From Pseudomonas sp. LB-090624 (lineage in GTDB: Bacteria > Pseudomonadota > Gammaproteobacteria > Pseudomonadales > Pseudomonadaceae), in NCBI RefSeq assembly GCF_003205205.1, contig NZ_QJRL01000003.1:1-64000 (forward strand): a stretch of 64,000 nt of DNA, read 5' to 3'. A program made the position numbers and the translations under genes. Position 1 is the stretch's first letter; each line of letters opens with the position of its first letter. Of this stretch, positions 17,232 to 26,026 are shown one piece after another. Under the pieces are notes generated by a model. The model was not told the DNA's origin and did not search any database. It worked only from the letters and a program-made list of their open reading frames with translations.

Positions 17232-17414
17232 TCAGCCGGTCTTGTTGCCGGGCTGTTGCAGGCGGAACTTCTCCTTGCGCTCGATCTGGACGACCTGAGC
17301 GTTGTGCACAGTGATCTCCACCGCACCGAACCGCAGGTCGCGCAGGGCGCTCTGGATTTCCCGCAGAATGGTGGCTTCGTCCTGACCGTCGATGCTACGC
17401 AGGGATGCACTCAT
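17232..17414 (-). CDS. oscA: Small sulfur-starvation protein OscA (DUF2292 type)
   Basis: 60 residues, MSASLRSIDGQDEATILREI, then a beta-rich part (RFGAVEITVHNAQVVQIERKEKFRL) matching the YezD/OscA (DUF2292) family. OscA is known in pseudomonads as a small protein needed for growth on organosulfur sources and is typically encoded just before sbp, as here. The molecular activity is unknown. AAGGAG seven bases before the ATG fixes the start. Confidence 0.9.
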   Translation of the reverse strand: MSASLRSIDGQDEATILREIQSALRDLRFGAVEITVHNAQVVQIERKEKFRLQQPGNKTG

Positions 17415-17493
17415 GCTCGTTCTCCTTGGAGTGAGGTGCCGGGCAGAGGTTTGAAGGGGATTTGCGCCTGGCTTGAGGGCAATAGTAGTGAGG

Positions 17494-17545
17494 CGGAGTT
17501 ATTCTTAAAAATACTGTTTAAGAATTTTTATATAACCAAAATAAA
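17494..17545 (-). promoter_or_regulatory. Candidate sulfur-starvation (CysB-type) promoter element, oscA-sbp
   Basis: On the minus strand TTTTGGTTATATAAAAATTC is followed by TATTTTTAAGAATAACTCC. GTTAT lies 30 bases before the AAG of the proximal block. This copy controls a bona fide sulfate-uptake operon, which is the main reason to link the four elements to sulfur control. Confidence 0.5.
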
Positions 17546-17574
17546 TTCACGATTTCGCAGGCGCCAGAACCCCC

Positions 17575-17602
17575 TGTGGGAGCGGGATCACCCGCTCCCA
17601 CA
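17575..17602. terminator. REP-derived hairpin after triC
   Basis: TGTGGGAGCGGG and CCCGCTCCCACA form a perfect 12-bp stem with an ATCA loop, 17 bases past the triC stop codon on the minus strand. There is no T-run on that strand, so its termination strength is uncertain. It is a single REP core folded on itself. Confidence 0.65.
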
Positions 17603-17618
17603 AGGTCCGTACAAGGCT

Positions 17619-20600
17619 TCAGTTCTGTTTCTGCGGCTCGCGGATCTTGTACCAGGCCACGTACAGTGCCGGTAGGAACAGCAGCGTCAGCAAGGTGGCC
17701 ACGATGATCCCGCCAATCATCGCGTAGGCCATCGGGCCCCAGAACACCTCGCGGGCAATCGGGATCATGCCCAGGCTCGCCGCCGCCGCAGTCAGCAGGA
17801 TAGGCCGACGACGATGATTGGTAGCCTCCACCACCGCATCCCACGGCGAGAAGCCCTGGGCTTCGAACTCGTCGATCTGGGTCACCAGGATCACCGAGTT
17901 GCGAATGATGATACCCGCGAGCGCCAGAATGCCGAGGATCGCCACAAAGCCCATCGGCGTGCCCGTAGGCACCAGCGCCAACACCACGCCAATCAACCCC
18001 AGCGGCGCCACGCTGACCACCAGGAACAGCTTCTGTACGCTGTGCAACTGGATCATCAGGAAGGTCGCCATCAGGAACAGCATCAGTGGGAGGACCTTGG
18101 CGATCGGCCCCTGGGCCTTGCTGCTTTCTTCAACCGTACCCCCCGTGGCCACTTCGTAACCGACCGGCAGCTTGCTGGCGAACTCGTCAATTTTCGGCTT
18201 CAGTTGGGCCACCAGGTCGGTGGGCTGGATGTCGCCGTTGACCGAGGCCTTGATGGTGATGGTCGGTTTGCGGTCGCGCCGCCATACCAATGGCTGCTCC
18301 AGCTCGTAGCGCACGGTGGCGAACGACAGCAGTGGGATCGAGGTGCCGTTGGGGGTGAGGATCTGCAGGTTCTGCAGGGTATCGGGCGAACCGCGCTCGC
18401 TGTCTTCGGCGCGGGCGACCACGTTCACCAGGTAGATGTTGTCGTTGACCTGGGTTATCTGCACGCCACTGACGATGCTGTTCATCACATTGGCCACGTC
18501 TTCCGACGACAGCCCCAGCTGGCGCGCCTTGTCCTGGGCAATCTCCACGCGCAGCACCTTACCGGGCTCGTTCCAGTCATAGATCATCTCGCCGATGTGC
18601 TCGTTCTGGTTAAGCAAGGTGGCCAGGTCGATGGCGTGCTTGCGCACCTCGTCGATACTGGAGCCACTGACCCGGTACTGGATCGGCCGACCCACCGGCG
18701 GGCCCATTTCCAGCGATTGCACGTTGGTGCCGATGCCGACGAATTCTTCATGCAGGATCTTCTGCAAGCGCTCGATCATGCCCTGGCGCTCTTCGAAGCC
18801 CTTGCTGACAATGACCAGCTGGGCGTAATACGGGTTCTGCAACTGCTGGTCGAGGGGCAGGTAGAAGCGGATGGCGCCCTGGCCAATGTAGGTGCTCCAA
18901 TGCACCAAATCGGGGTCATCCTTGATGCGGGCCTCGAAACGGTCGACCACCTTTCGGGTTTCCTCGATCGAAGCGTTTTGCGGCAGGTTCAGGTCGACCA
19001 GGATCTCTGGGCGGTCCGAGGAGGGGAAGAACTGGTTCTGCACGAAACGCATGCAGAACAGCGACAGGGCAAACAACAGGATGGTGCCGATGATCGTCAG
19101 CCAGCGATGACGCATGCACCACAGCAGCCCCCCTTCAAACGCCCTGCCGACCCGCCCAGGCTCGGCTTCGTGAGCCTTGAGCCTGCTGCTGCTGAGAATA
19201 TGCACACCCAGCACTGGGGCGAAGAACACGGCAACGATCCATGACACCAGCAAGGCCACGGCAATGACCGCGAACAAGGTGTAGGTGTATTCGCCCGCGG
19301 AGCTGGCGTTGAGGCCGATCGGCACAAAGCCGGCCACGGTCACCAGAGTGCCGGTGAGCATCGGGAAAGCCGTGGAGGTATAGGCAAAGGTAGCCGCCTG
19401 CTCCTTGCTCTCGCCCATCTCCAGCCGGGTGACCATGACCTCCACGGTGATCATCGCATCATCTACCAACAGCCCCAGGGCAATGATCAACGCGCCCAGC
19501 GAAATCCGCTGCATGGTGATGCCGCTGTATTCCATGAACACGAACACCATCGCCAGCACCAGCGGAATCGAGCAGGCCACCACCAAGCCTGCGCGCATGC
19601 CCAGGCTGACGAAGCTCACCGCCAGCACGATCACCACCGCTTCGAACAGCGCACTGGTAAAACCGCCAACCGCCTGTTTGACCACCACCGCCTGGTCCGA
19701 CACGGTGTGCACGCCAACACCTATCGGCAGGTCTTCGATCACTTGGTCCATGCGCTTTTTCAGCGCAGCACCGAATACCTGCATGTTGCCGCCAGCCTTC
19801 ATGCCAATGGCCAAGCCGATCGCGGTCTGGCCGTTGTACCGGAACATCGGTGACGGCGGGTCGACATAGCCGCGCTCGATGTCAGCGATATCAGCCAGGC
19901 GGAAGAAGCGGTCGTTGATCTTGAGGTTGACGGTTTGCAGGTCCTTTTCCGAGGCGAACTGCCCGGAGGTACGCACCGAGATACGCTCCGGCCCAGCCTC
20001 GATCACCCCGGCCGGGGTGACCGCATTCTGCGCTTGCAGGGCCTGCATGACCTGGCGCTGGTCTATGCCCAGGGCGGCCAGCTTGCGGGTGGAGAAGTTC
20101 AGGTACAGCACTTCGTCCTGGGTACCGACAAACTCGATCTTGCCGATGTTGGGCACATCGCGTACTTCGGCCCGCGCCTGCTCTACATAGTCACGCAACT
20201 GACGCATGGTCAGGCCGTCGGCGGTAAAAGCGTAGATCGAGCCGAACACGTCACCGAACTCGTCGTTGAACCCAGGCCCCTGGATGCCGGCGGGGAACTG
20301 GCCACGAATGTCCTGGATCTTCTTGCGCACCTGGTACCAGATTTCCGGGATGTCCTCGGCCTTGGTGGTGTCACGCAGGTACACGTAGACCGTGGACTCG
20401 CCCGGGCGGGTGTAGCTCTTGGTGTAATCCAGCGAGTCGAGCTCCTCGAGCTTCTTCTCGATGCGGTCGGTAACCTGGTACAGGGTTTCATCCTGGGTTG
20501 CACCGGGCCAGCGGGTCTGGATGACCATGGTCTTGATGGTGAACGACGGGTCTTCCTCACGGCCCAGGTTGAAATAGGAAAAAATCCCCATCAGCAAGCC

Positions 20601-20672
20601 GACGAACATCAGGTACCAGACGAACGATTGATGCTTGAGTGCCCAGTCGGACAGGTTGAAGCTTCCTTTCAT
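17619..20672 (-). CDS. triC: RND efflux permease, TriC-like
   Basis: 1017 residues of the HAE1-type RND family: an N-terminal helix (FVWYLMFVGLLMGIFSYF), two large periplasmic loops, and twelve helices. The proton-relay pair is in GLLVDDAMITVEVMVTRLE and NSVILVTQIDEF marks the second half. The start MKGSFNLSDWALKHQSFVW and the presence of two adaptor genes match Pseudomonas aeruginosa TriABC (triclosan efflux). It exports hydrophobic compounds with an outer-membrane channel not encoded here. The start overlaps the triB stop by four bases (ATGA). Confidence 0.92.
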   Translation of the reverse strand: MKGSFNLSDWALKHQSFVWYLMFVGLLMGIFSYFNLGREEDPSFTIKTMVIQTRWPGATQDETLYQVTDRIEKKLEELDSLDYTKSYTRPGESTVYVYLRDTTKAEDIPEIWYQVRKKIQDIRGQFPAGIQGPGFNDEFGDVFGSIYAFTADGLTMRQLRDYVEQARAEVRDVPNIGKIEFVGTQDEVLYLNFSTRKLAALGIDQRQVMQALQAQNAVTPAGVIEAGPERISVRTSGQFASEKDLQTVNLKINDRFFRLADIADIERGYVDPPSPMFRYNGQTAIGLAIGMKAGGNMQVFGAALKKRMDQVIEDLPIGVGVHTVSDQAVVVKQAVGGFTSALFEAVVIVLAVSFVSLGMRAGLVVACSIPLVLAMVFVFMEYSGITMQRISLGALIIALGLLVDDAMITVEVMVTRLEMGESKEQAATFAYTSTAFPMLTGTLVTVAGFVPIGLNASSAGEYTYTLFAVIAVALLVSWIVAVFFAPVLGVHILSSSRLKAHEAEPGRVGRAFEGGLLWCMRHRWLTIIGTILLFALSLFCMRFVQNQFFPSSDRPEILVDLNLPQNASIEETRKVVDRFEARIKDDPDLVHWSTYIGQGAIRFYLPLDQQLQNPYYAQLVIVSKGFEERQGMIERLQKILHEEFVGIGTNVQSLEMGPPVGRPIQYRVSGSSIDEVRKHAIDLATLLNQNEHIGEMIYDWNEPGKVLRVEIAQDKARQLGLSSEDVANVMNSIVSGVQITQVNDNIYLVNVVARAEDSERGSPDTLQNLQILTPNGTSIPLLSFATVRYELEQPLVWRRDRKPTITIKASVNGDIQPTDLVAQLKPKIDEFASKLPVGYEVATGGTVEESSKAQGPIAKVLPLMLFLMATFLMIQLHSVQKLFLVVSVAPLGLIGVVLALVPTGTPMGFVAILGILALAGIIIRNSVILVTQIDEFEAQGFSPWDAVVEATNHRRRPILLTAAAASLGMIPIAREVFWGPMAYAMIGGIIVATLLTLLFLPALYVAWYKIREPQKQN

Positions 20673-21736
20673 TGCGCATCCTCGTCGAAGGCGACCTTCT
20701 GGCCAGGCTTGAGGCTGTTAACGCCGGCAGTCACCACACGCTCGCCTGGCTGCACGCCGGAAGCCAGGATGATGCTGTCAGACGTGCGGTCGATCAGGGT
20801 GACGTCGCGAGGGGCAACCGTCTTCTGCTGGATGTCGATCACCCACACCTGGGTCTTGCCGTCACGCTCGAGCAAGGCACTCAGGGGCAGCTCGCTGCGT
20901 GGGGAAACTTGCGAAGTCAGGGTGACACTGATCGCAGTGCCTAGGTGGAACGCTGCCGGGGTGCTCGCCAAGGTCAGTCGCGCACGGCGGGTACGGGTTG
21001 TCGGGTCGGCCTGCGGCTCCAGCTCGCGCAGGGTGGCGGTGGTGCTGATGGTAGGGTCGAGCTGCGAGGCGACAGTGAAGGTCAGGTCCTTGTTCAGTTG
21101 CTCAGCCAGGCCGATCGGCAGGTCGATCACTGCCTCCTTCACATCGGGCCGGGCCAAGGTCACCACGGCCTGCCCGGCGGTCACGGTTTGCCCGGCTTCG
21201 GCCTGCCAGGCGGTGATTACCGCCGCGTGGTCGGTGCGCAGGGTGCTGTAGTCGAGCTGGTCGCGGGCCTGGCTGAGTGCCGAGCGCGCCTGCTCCAGCG
21301 CGGCACTGGTAGTTTTCAGGTTGGTCTGGGCGATGTCCAGCTGCGCCTGGGCACCCACGCCACGGTCATACAGCTGTTGCTGGCGCCGAGCATCTGCCTG
21401 GGCATTGATCCATTGTGCCTGCACCTTGGCCAGGTCGCCTTCGGCGGCACGCAGCTGGTTCTGCTGGTCGGTGGGGTCGAGCGTGGCCAGCGTATCGCCC
21501 GGCTTGACCTGGGCGCCCACATCCAGCCAGCGGCGGGCAATGCGCCCGGAAACCCGAAAGCCCAAAGTGCTTTCAAAGCGCGCTTCGATATTGCCGGCAA
21601 AGCGGCCCAGCTGTGACTGTACCTGGGGCTCCACCTTCACCGACAGCACCGGCCGGATCGGCTCTGGGGCTTGCTCCTCGCTTCCGCAGCCGGCCAGCAG
21701 CATGGCGGCCGAGAGCATCAGCAGCAGGCGTGTCAT
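20669..21736 (-). CDS. triB: RND periplasmic adaptor, TriB-like lipoprotein
   Basis: 355 residues. A lipoprotein signal (LLLMLSAAMLLAGC|GSEE) anchors it to the inner membrane. The order is beta-barrel, lipoyl half (RWLDVGAQVKPGDTLATLDP), long hairpin (residues about 85-150), second lipoyl half (AVITAWQAEAGQTVTAGQAVV) and C-terminal barrel (GVQPGERVVTAGVNSLKPGQKV), as in membrane-fusion proteins. It is the second of two adaptors in the operon and overlaps both neighbours by four bases. Confidence 0.9.
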   Translation of the reverse strand: MTRLLLMLSAAMLLAGCGSEEQAPEPIRPVLSVKVEPQVQSQLGRFAGNIEARFESTLGFRVSGRIARRWLDVGAQVKPGDTLATLDPTDQQNQLRAAEGDLAKVQAQWINAQADARRQQQLYDRGVGAQAQLDIAQTNLKTTSAALEQARSALSQARDQLDYSTLRTDHAAVITAWQAEAGQTVTAGQAVVTLARPDVKEAVIDLPIGLAEQLNKDLTFTVASQLDPTISTTATLRELEPQADPTTRTRRARLTLASTPAAFHLGTAISVTLTSQVSPRSELPLSALLERDGKTQVWVIDIQQKTVAPRDVTLIDRTSDSIILASGVQPGERVVTAGVNSLKPGQKVAFDEDAQ

Positions 21737-22821
21737 AACTCACCCCCTTGGGCCTTGGCATCGACCTTCTCAACCTGCATGCCCGGGTGCAGCAGCTGGC
21801 TACCATTGACCACCACGGTCTCGCCCGCCTTCAAGCCGCTGGCGATCACGATCTTGCCGGTCAGGTAGCGGCTGACCTCGACCTTGCGCAATTCGACCTT
21901 GTCACCTTCGCCCACTACCCAGACGGCAGGCCCATGCAGTGCCTTGGTCAAAGCCGACCACGGCAGCTCGATGCTCGGCCGCCCCACCGCATTGGTGCTG
22001 GCGGTTACCGGCGCGCCCAGTTGCATGCCCGGTGGCACGTCCTTCAGGGCTACCTTGACCTGCACCGTGCCGCTTTGCGCCGACACGGTAGGGGTGATTT
22101 CACGGACAAAGCCGTGCGCCTGGACCTTAGGGTCGTCCAGCAGGCTGACAATCACCCCGGCATCGCTGGGCGGTGCCACCAACAAGGATTCATAAACGTT
22201 GAACACCGCGTCTCGATCACCGTCCACGGCCAGGCTGAAGATCGGCATGGTCGCTTGCACCACCTGGCCAACTTCAGCTTGACGCTCGGTGATCACCCCG
22301 GCGGCCTCTGAGACCAGTGCGGTGTAGCTGAGTTGCTCGTTGGCATTGGCCAGTTGCGCCTGGGCGGCCTTGAGCGCGCTCTGATTGCTGCGCAGCGCGG
22401 CTTCGGCAGCATCGTATTCGCTCTGGCTGGTGTAGCCCTTGGGCAGCAGCTTTTGCTGGCGTACGAAGGCCGCGCTGGTCTGGGTAACCCGCGCCTGCGC
22501 GGCGAAGACCTCGGCTTTGGCCGAGTTGACGTTGTTCTGCAGGTCTTTCGGGTCCAGCCGCGCCAGCACCTGGTTAGCCTTCACATGATCGCCCACGTCC
22601 ACACTGCGCGAAATGATCTTGCCGCCAACGCGGAACGACAGGTCGGTCTGCACGCGCGCCTGTACGTCGCCGGTCAGGGTGACCCTGGCAGCGAAATCGG
22701 TGGGCTGAACCTGTTGCACGCCGACCCGAGGCAATGTCTCGGGGACCTCTTCCTTGCTACAGCCAGTGAGCATGTAAAGCAGCCCGAGGCAGACGACCGA
22801 CAGCGGACGTATCAACGCCAT
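21733..22821 (-). CDS. triA: RND periplasmic adaptor, TriA-like lipoprotein
   Basis: 362 residues with a lipobox (LLYMLTGC|SKEE) and the standard adaptor layout: RSVDVGDHVKANQVLARLDP, a coiled-coil hairpin (about residues 95-160), AAGVITERQAEVGQVVQATMPI, and a final GLKAGETVVVNGSQLLHPGM. It is the first gene of the triABC operon. The start at 22821 is preferred (AAGGAG five bases upstream) over an in-frame ATG at 22842. No regulator gene is adjacent. Confidence 0.9.
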   Translation of the reverse strand: MALIRPLSVVCLGLLYMLTGCSKEEVPETLPRVGVQQVQPTDFAARVTLTGDVQARVQTDLSFRVGGKIISRSVDVGDHVKANQVLARLDPKDLQNNVNSAKAEVFAAQARVTQTSAAFVRQQKLLPKGYTSQSEYDAAEAALRSNQSALKAAQAQLANANEQLSYTALVSEAAGVITERQAEVGQVVQATMPIFSLAVDGDRDAVFNVYESLLVAPPSDAGVIVSLLDDPKVQAHGFVREITPTVSAQSGTVQVKVALKDVPPGMQLGAPVTASTNAVGRPSIELPWSALTKALHGPAVWVVGEGDKVELRKVEVSRYLTGKIVIASGLKAGETVVVNGSQLLHPGMQVEKVDAKAQGGEL

Positions 22822-23165
22822 GCTGGCTCCTTGCTTGTGCACAAATGATTTGTGGAATGCGACTGTGAGCGTAGTTCAGGGTTCGATAAACATCACTGAC
22901 GTGGGTCACGCTGGCATTTTTGTTACCTGTCCCGCCGTGCGCATGGCGAAAGGGCCGAACTTAGCCGAAGCAGCCGCCTTGAAAAGGTAAAAATCCGGGC
23001 ATGCAAGAGGTCTCGGATTCAGCACGAATGCTTACTGATGACCTGACATTTCTACCAGTTGCCGGGCATTCAACCCCACCGCACACTGTGCTCAACCTGA
23101 TGTTTCCACCTATGCGAGCAATAGCCAGGTAGCGCTATGCTCAACTTCGCCGCCCTGGAGGTTTC
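22822..23165. other. Intergenic region between triA and the RHS gene
   Basis: 344 bases between divergent genes. It holds the triA ribosome site, a short TGAC-4-GTCA inverted repeat near 22900 that could be an operator, and the GGAGG site before the GTG start of the RHS gene. I see no further gene or strong hairpin. Confidence 0.5.
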
Positions 23166-24107
23166 GTGGCCGCTCCCAAACAAACACTGCGCTTCTATCA
23201 GAACAGCCGTGTTTCTACCGAAGTCAAAGGCTCTCTGACACATTCGGTCTTCCGGCATGCGGGTGGTCTTTTAGCGCAACGCGCCTCAGTTGCTGACGAA
23301 GGTCACTTACTCATAGGCGTTAGCAATAACGACACCGTCATGACCGAGTTAGGGCATGCCGCGCTGAAGGCGTATCCCTACAGCCCTTATGGCCACTGCA
23401 ACGCCCGTAGCGAATCGAATACCCTCTTGGCATTCAACGGCGAGCCGCTGGATTCAGCAACAGGCTGCTATGCGCTCGGTAATGGGTATCGTCTGTATAA
23501 TCCCACGCTCGAGAGGTTCTGCAGCCCAGATAATCTTAGCCCCTTCGGGAAAGGTGGGTTGAACGCTTATATGTATTGTGCGGGTGACCCGGTAAATCGC
23601 GTTGATCCCACAGGGCACTTAAGTTTCGGTATCATTGGGGCGGGGCTTCATTATACTGCACTCGCCACCGGGCTTGTGGGAAGCGGGCTGGCGATCGCTG
23701 GAATGATTACAAAGTCCAAAAAACTAGAAATGGCTGGAGGATTTCTTTCCTTAGCAACCCTACTGATTATAGGTGCTGGGCGACTTGCTATGCAAAAAAT
23801 GCGCACCATTAACGCTGCTCGGCCGGCCCCTCGCCCTGAAAATTTACCACCCTCTCACAGTCAAGCTATAAATCGCGCAAGGCCTAGTGCCCCTACAGAG
23901 CCCCCACCACCTTCTTACAGTGAAGCTGTAAATCCCCCAGAGACCCCACCACCAACTTTCAGTAAAGCTACAGGAAACTCAGCTAATCACGCAGCGGCCG
24001 CACAAGCCCTTAACTCTAATGCAGGTACGTCCAGCGTGCCTGTTAACAACAACGGCAGGACAAGCGCATTTGCCACCCAGATCAGCATGGGCAATGTACG
24101 CCAATAA
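23166..24107 (+). CDS. Orphan RHS-core protein with variable proline-rich C terminus
   Basis: 313 residues starting at GTG (GGAGG five bases upstream). Residues about 70-150 are an RHS repeat-associated core end: YSPYGH, FNGEPLDSATGCYALGNGYRLYNP, RFCSPDNLSPFGKGGLNAYMYCAGDPVNRVDPTGH. After the core come two hydrophobic segments (about 152-181 and 191-208), then a Pro-rich tail with three related motifs: PPSHSQAIN (228-236), PPSYSEAVN (248-256) and PPTFSKATG (262-270). In full RHS proteins the part after DPxG is the toxin or effector. This one is an isolated tip without the long YD-repeat shell or a signal peptide. The second half is visibly AT-richer than its neighbours, suggesting transfer. 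No immunity gene is recognisable downstream. Confidence 0.85.
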   Translation: MAAPKQTLRFYQNSRVSTEVKGSLTHSVFRHAGGLLAQRASVADEGHLLIGVSNNDTVMTELGHAALKAYPYSPYGHCNARSESNTLLAFNGEPLDSATGCYALGNGYRLYNPTLERFCSPDNLSPFGKGGLNAYMYCAGDPVNRVDPTGHLSFGIIGAGLHYTALATGLVGSGLAIAGMITKSKKLEMAGGFLSLATLLIIGAGRLAMQKMRTINAARPAPRPENLPPSHSQAINRARPSAPTEPPPPSYSEAVNPPETPPPTFSKATGNSANHAAAAQALNSNAGTSSVPVNNNGRTSAFATQISMGNVRQ

Positions 24108-24175
24108 TTATGATATGCCGAATGAGCTAAGAAAATCTGGTGAATATCAGCCAGGTAATTTCGGAGCTTGTACGA

Positions 24176-24209
24176 GCCTGTTCGCGGCAATGGCTCGCCG
24201 CGAACAGGC
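24176..24209. terminator. Hairpin between convergent RHS and spuH genes
   Basis: GCCTGTTCGCGGC and GCCGCGAACAGGC form a perfect 13-bp stem with an 8-base loop, seven bases from the spuH stop. No T-run follows on either strand, but it is the only terminator candidate between the two convergent genes. Confidence 0.65.
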
Positions 24210-24215
24210 GCTATA

Positions 24216-25109
24216 TCACGCTGAAGCCGTGAGCTGGCTCGGTCGCTTGACCTGCGGCTGCGAAGCGTTGGCCGCCGCACCCTCTTCGATTGCCTGCTGA
24301 ATCGCCTTGCGACGACGCTCTTCGGCACGGCGGCTGAAGAACCAGACAAAGAAGGTGACCAGCGATACAGACAGCAAAATCAGGCTGGCCACTGCGTTGA
24401 TTTCAGGCTTCACGCCCAGGCGCACCGCCGAGAACACTTCCATCGGCAAGGTGGTCGAGCCCGGGCCGGACACGAAGCTGGCCAGTACCAGGTCGTCCAG
24501 CGACAGGGCGAACGACATCATGCCGCCCGCCGCCAGCGATGGCGCGATCATCGGGATGGTGATCAGGAAGAACACCTTCCACGGCTTGGCACCCAGGTCC
24601 ATCGCCGCCTCCTCGATCGACAGGTCCAGCTCACGCAGGCGAGCCGACACCACCACCGCCACATACGCCGCACAGAACGTTGTATGGGCGATCCAGATGG
24701 TGACGATACCGCGCTCCTGCGGCCAGCCGATCATCTGCGCCATGGCCACGAACAGCAGCAATAGCGACAGACCGGTGATCACTTCGGGCATTACCAGCGG
24801 CGCGGTGACCAGGCCACCGAACAGCGTCCGGCCCTTGAACCGGGTGACCCGGGTCAGCACGAAGGCCGCCAGGGTACCCAGCGCCACCGCAGCCACCGCC
24901 GTGTAGCAGGCAATTTCCAGCGAGCGCATCACCGAACCCATCAGCTGGGTGTTGTCGAGCAGGCCGACGTACCACTTGATCGACCAGCCGCCCCACACCG
25001 TCACCAGCTTGGAGGCGTTGAACGAGTAGATCACCAGGATCAGCATCGGCAGGTAGATGAACAGCAAGCCGAGCACCAGCATCAGCTTGGAGAAACTGAA
25101 GCGTTTCAT
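24216..25109 (-). CDS. spuH: Polyamine ABC transporter permease SpuH/PotI
   Basis: 297 residues with six membrane helices, starting MKRFSFSKLMLVLGLLFIYLPMLILVIYSFNASK as in PotC/PotI. The EAA loop is SIEEAAMDLGAKPWKVFFLITIPMIAPSLAAG. The tail carries about 25 extra charged residues (RRAEERRRKAIQQAIEEG). It is the last gene of the uptake cluster and overlaps spuG by four bases. Confidence 0.93.
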   Translation of the reverse strand: MKRFSFSKLMLVLGLLFIYLPMLILVIYSFNASKLVTVWGGWSIKWYVGLLDNTQLMGSVMRSLEIACYTAVAAVALGTLAAFVLTRVTRFKGRTLFGGLVTAPLVMPEVITGLSLLLLFVAMAQMIGWPQERGIVTIWIAHTTFCAAYVAVVVSARLRELDLSIEEAAMDLGAKPWKVFFLITIPMIAPSLAAGGMMSFALSLDDLVLASFVSGPGSTTLPMEVFSAVRLGVKPEINAVASLILLSVSLVTFFVWFFSRRAEERRRKAIQQAIEEGAAANASQPQVKRPSQLTASA

Positions 25110-26026
25110 GCGCGGCCCTCCATCTCTTTGGCCTGGCTACGGTTGAACAGCAGGATCGGCACGATCAGGATCGCCAGCATCACCACCGCCAGGGCAGATG
25201 CCACCGGCCAGTCGCGGTTGTTGAAGAACTCCTGCCACAGCACTTTACCGATCATCAGGGTTTCCGGGCCGCCGAGCAGTTCAGGGATCACGAACTCGCC
25301 CACCACCGGGATGAACACCAGCATGCAACCGGCGATGATGCCGTTCTTCGACAGCGGCACGGTAATTTTCCAGAAGCTGTTGAAGGTACTCGACCCCAGG
25401 TCCGAAGCAGCCTCCAGCAGCGAAGGGTCGTGCTTCACCAGGTTGGCGAACAGCGGCAGGATCATGAACGGCAGATACGAATAGACCACGCCTATGTACA
25501 CCGCCAGGTTGGTGTTGAGGATCTGCAACGGCTGGTCGATCAGCCCGGTCCACATCAGGAAGCCATTGAGCAGGCCGTTGTTGCTGAGGATACCCATCCA
25601 CGCGTAGACGCGAATCAGGATCGCCGTCCAGGTCGGCATCATGATCAGTAGCAGCAGGACGGTCTGGGTTTCCTTCTTGGCGTTGGCAATGGCATAAGCC
25701 ATTGGGTAGCCGATCAGCAGGCACAACAGGGTGCTGAAGAAGGCCATCTTCAGCGAGCCAAGGTAAGCCGAAATATACAGCTCATCCTCGGTCAGCAGGC
25801 CGTAGTTGGCCAGGTTGAGCACCAGCTGGATCTTGTCTCCGACGTAGGTGTAGATCTCGGTGTACGGCGGGATCGCGACGTCGGCTTCGGCGAAGCTGAT
25901 CTTCAGCACGATGAAGAACGGCAGCATGAAGAACAGGAACAGCCAGATGAACGGCACGCCGATCACCAGGTGTCGCCCCTCCGGGGTAATGCGCTGGAAG
26001 GCTCGCTTGAGCTTGCGCAGTTTCAT
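25106..26026 (-). CDS. spuG: Polyamine ABC transporter permease SpuG/PotH
   Basis: 306 residues of the PotB/PotH family: an N-terminal helix IGVPFIWLFLFFMLPFFIVLKISF, VGDKIQLVLNLANYG in the first periplasmic loop, and the EAA motif LLEAASDLGSSTFNSFWKITVPLSKNGIIAG. The start at 26026 overlaps the spuF stop as ATGA; an upstream in-frame ATG at 26059 lies inside spuF and is not used. It pairs with SpuH. Confidence 0.93.
   Translation of the reverse strand: MKLRKLKRAFQRITPEGRHLVIGVPFIWLFLFFMLPFFIVLKISFAEADVAIPPYTEIYTYVGDKIQLVLNLANYGLLTEDELYISAYLGSLKMAFFSTLLCLLIGYPMAYAIANAKKETQTVLLLLIMMPTWTAILIRVYAWMGILSNNGLLNGFLMWTGLIDQPLQILNTNLAVYIGVVYSYLPFMILPLFANLVKHDPSLLEAASDLGSSTFNSFWKITVPLSKNGIIAGCMLVFIPVVGEFVIPELLGGPETLMIGKVLWQEFFNNRDWPVASALAVVMLAILIVPILLFNRSQAKEMEGRA

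Noticed and set aside
17814-19244. 476-codon plus-strand open frame antisense to triC
   Set aside because: Rich in His, Gln and Arg with no motifs; a typical shadow frame opposite a GC-rich gene that has complete RND motifs.
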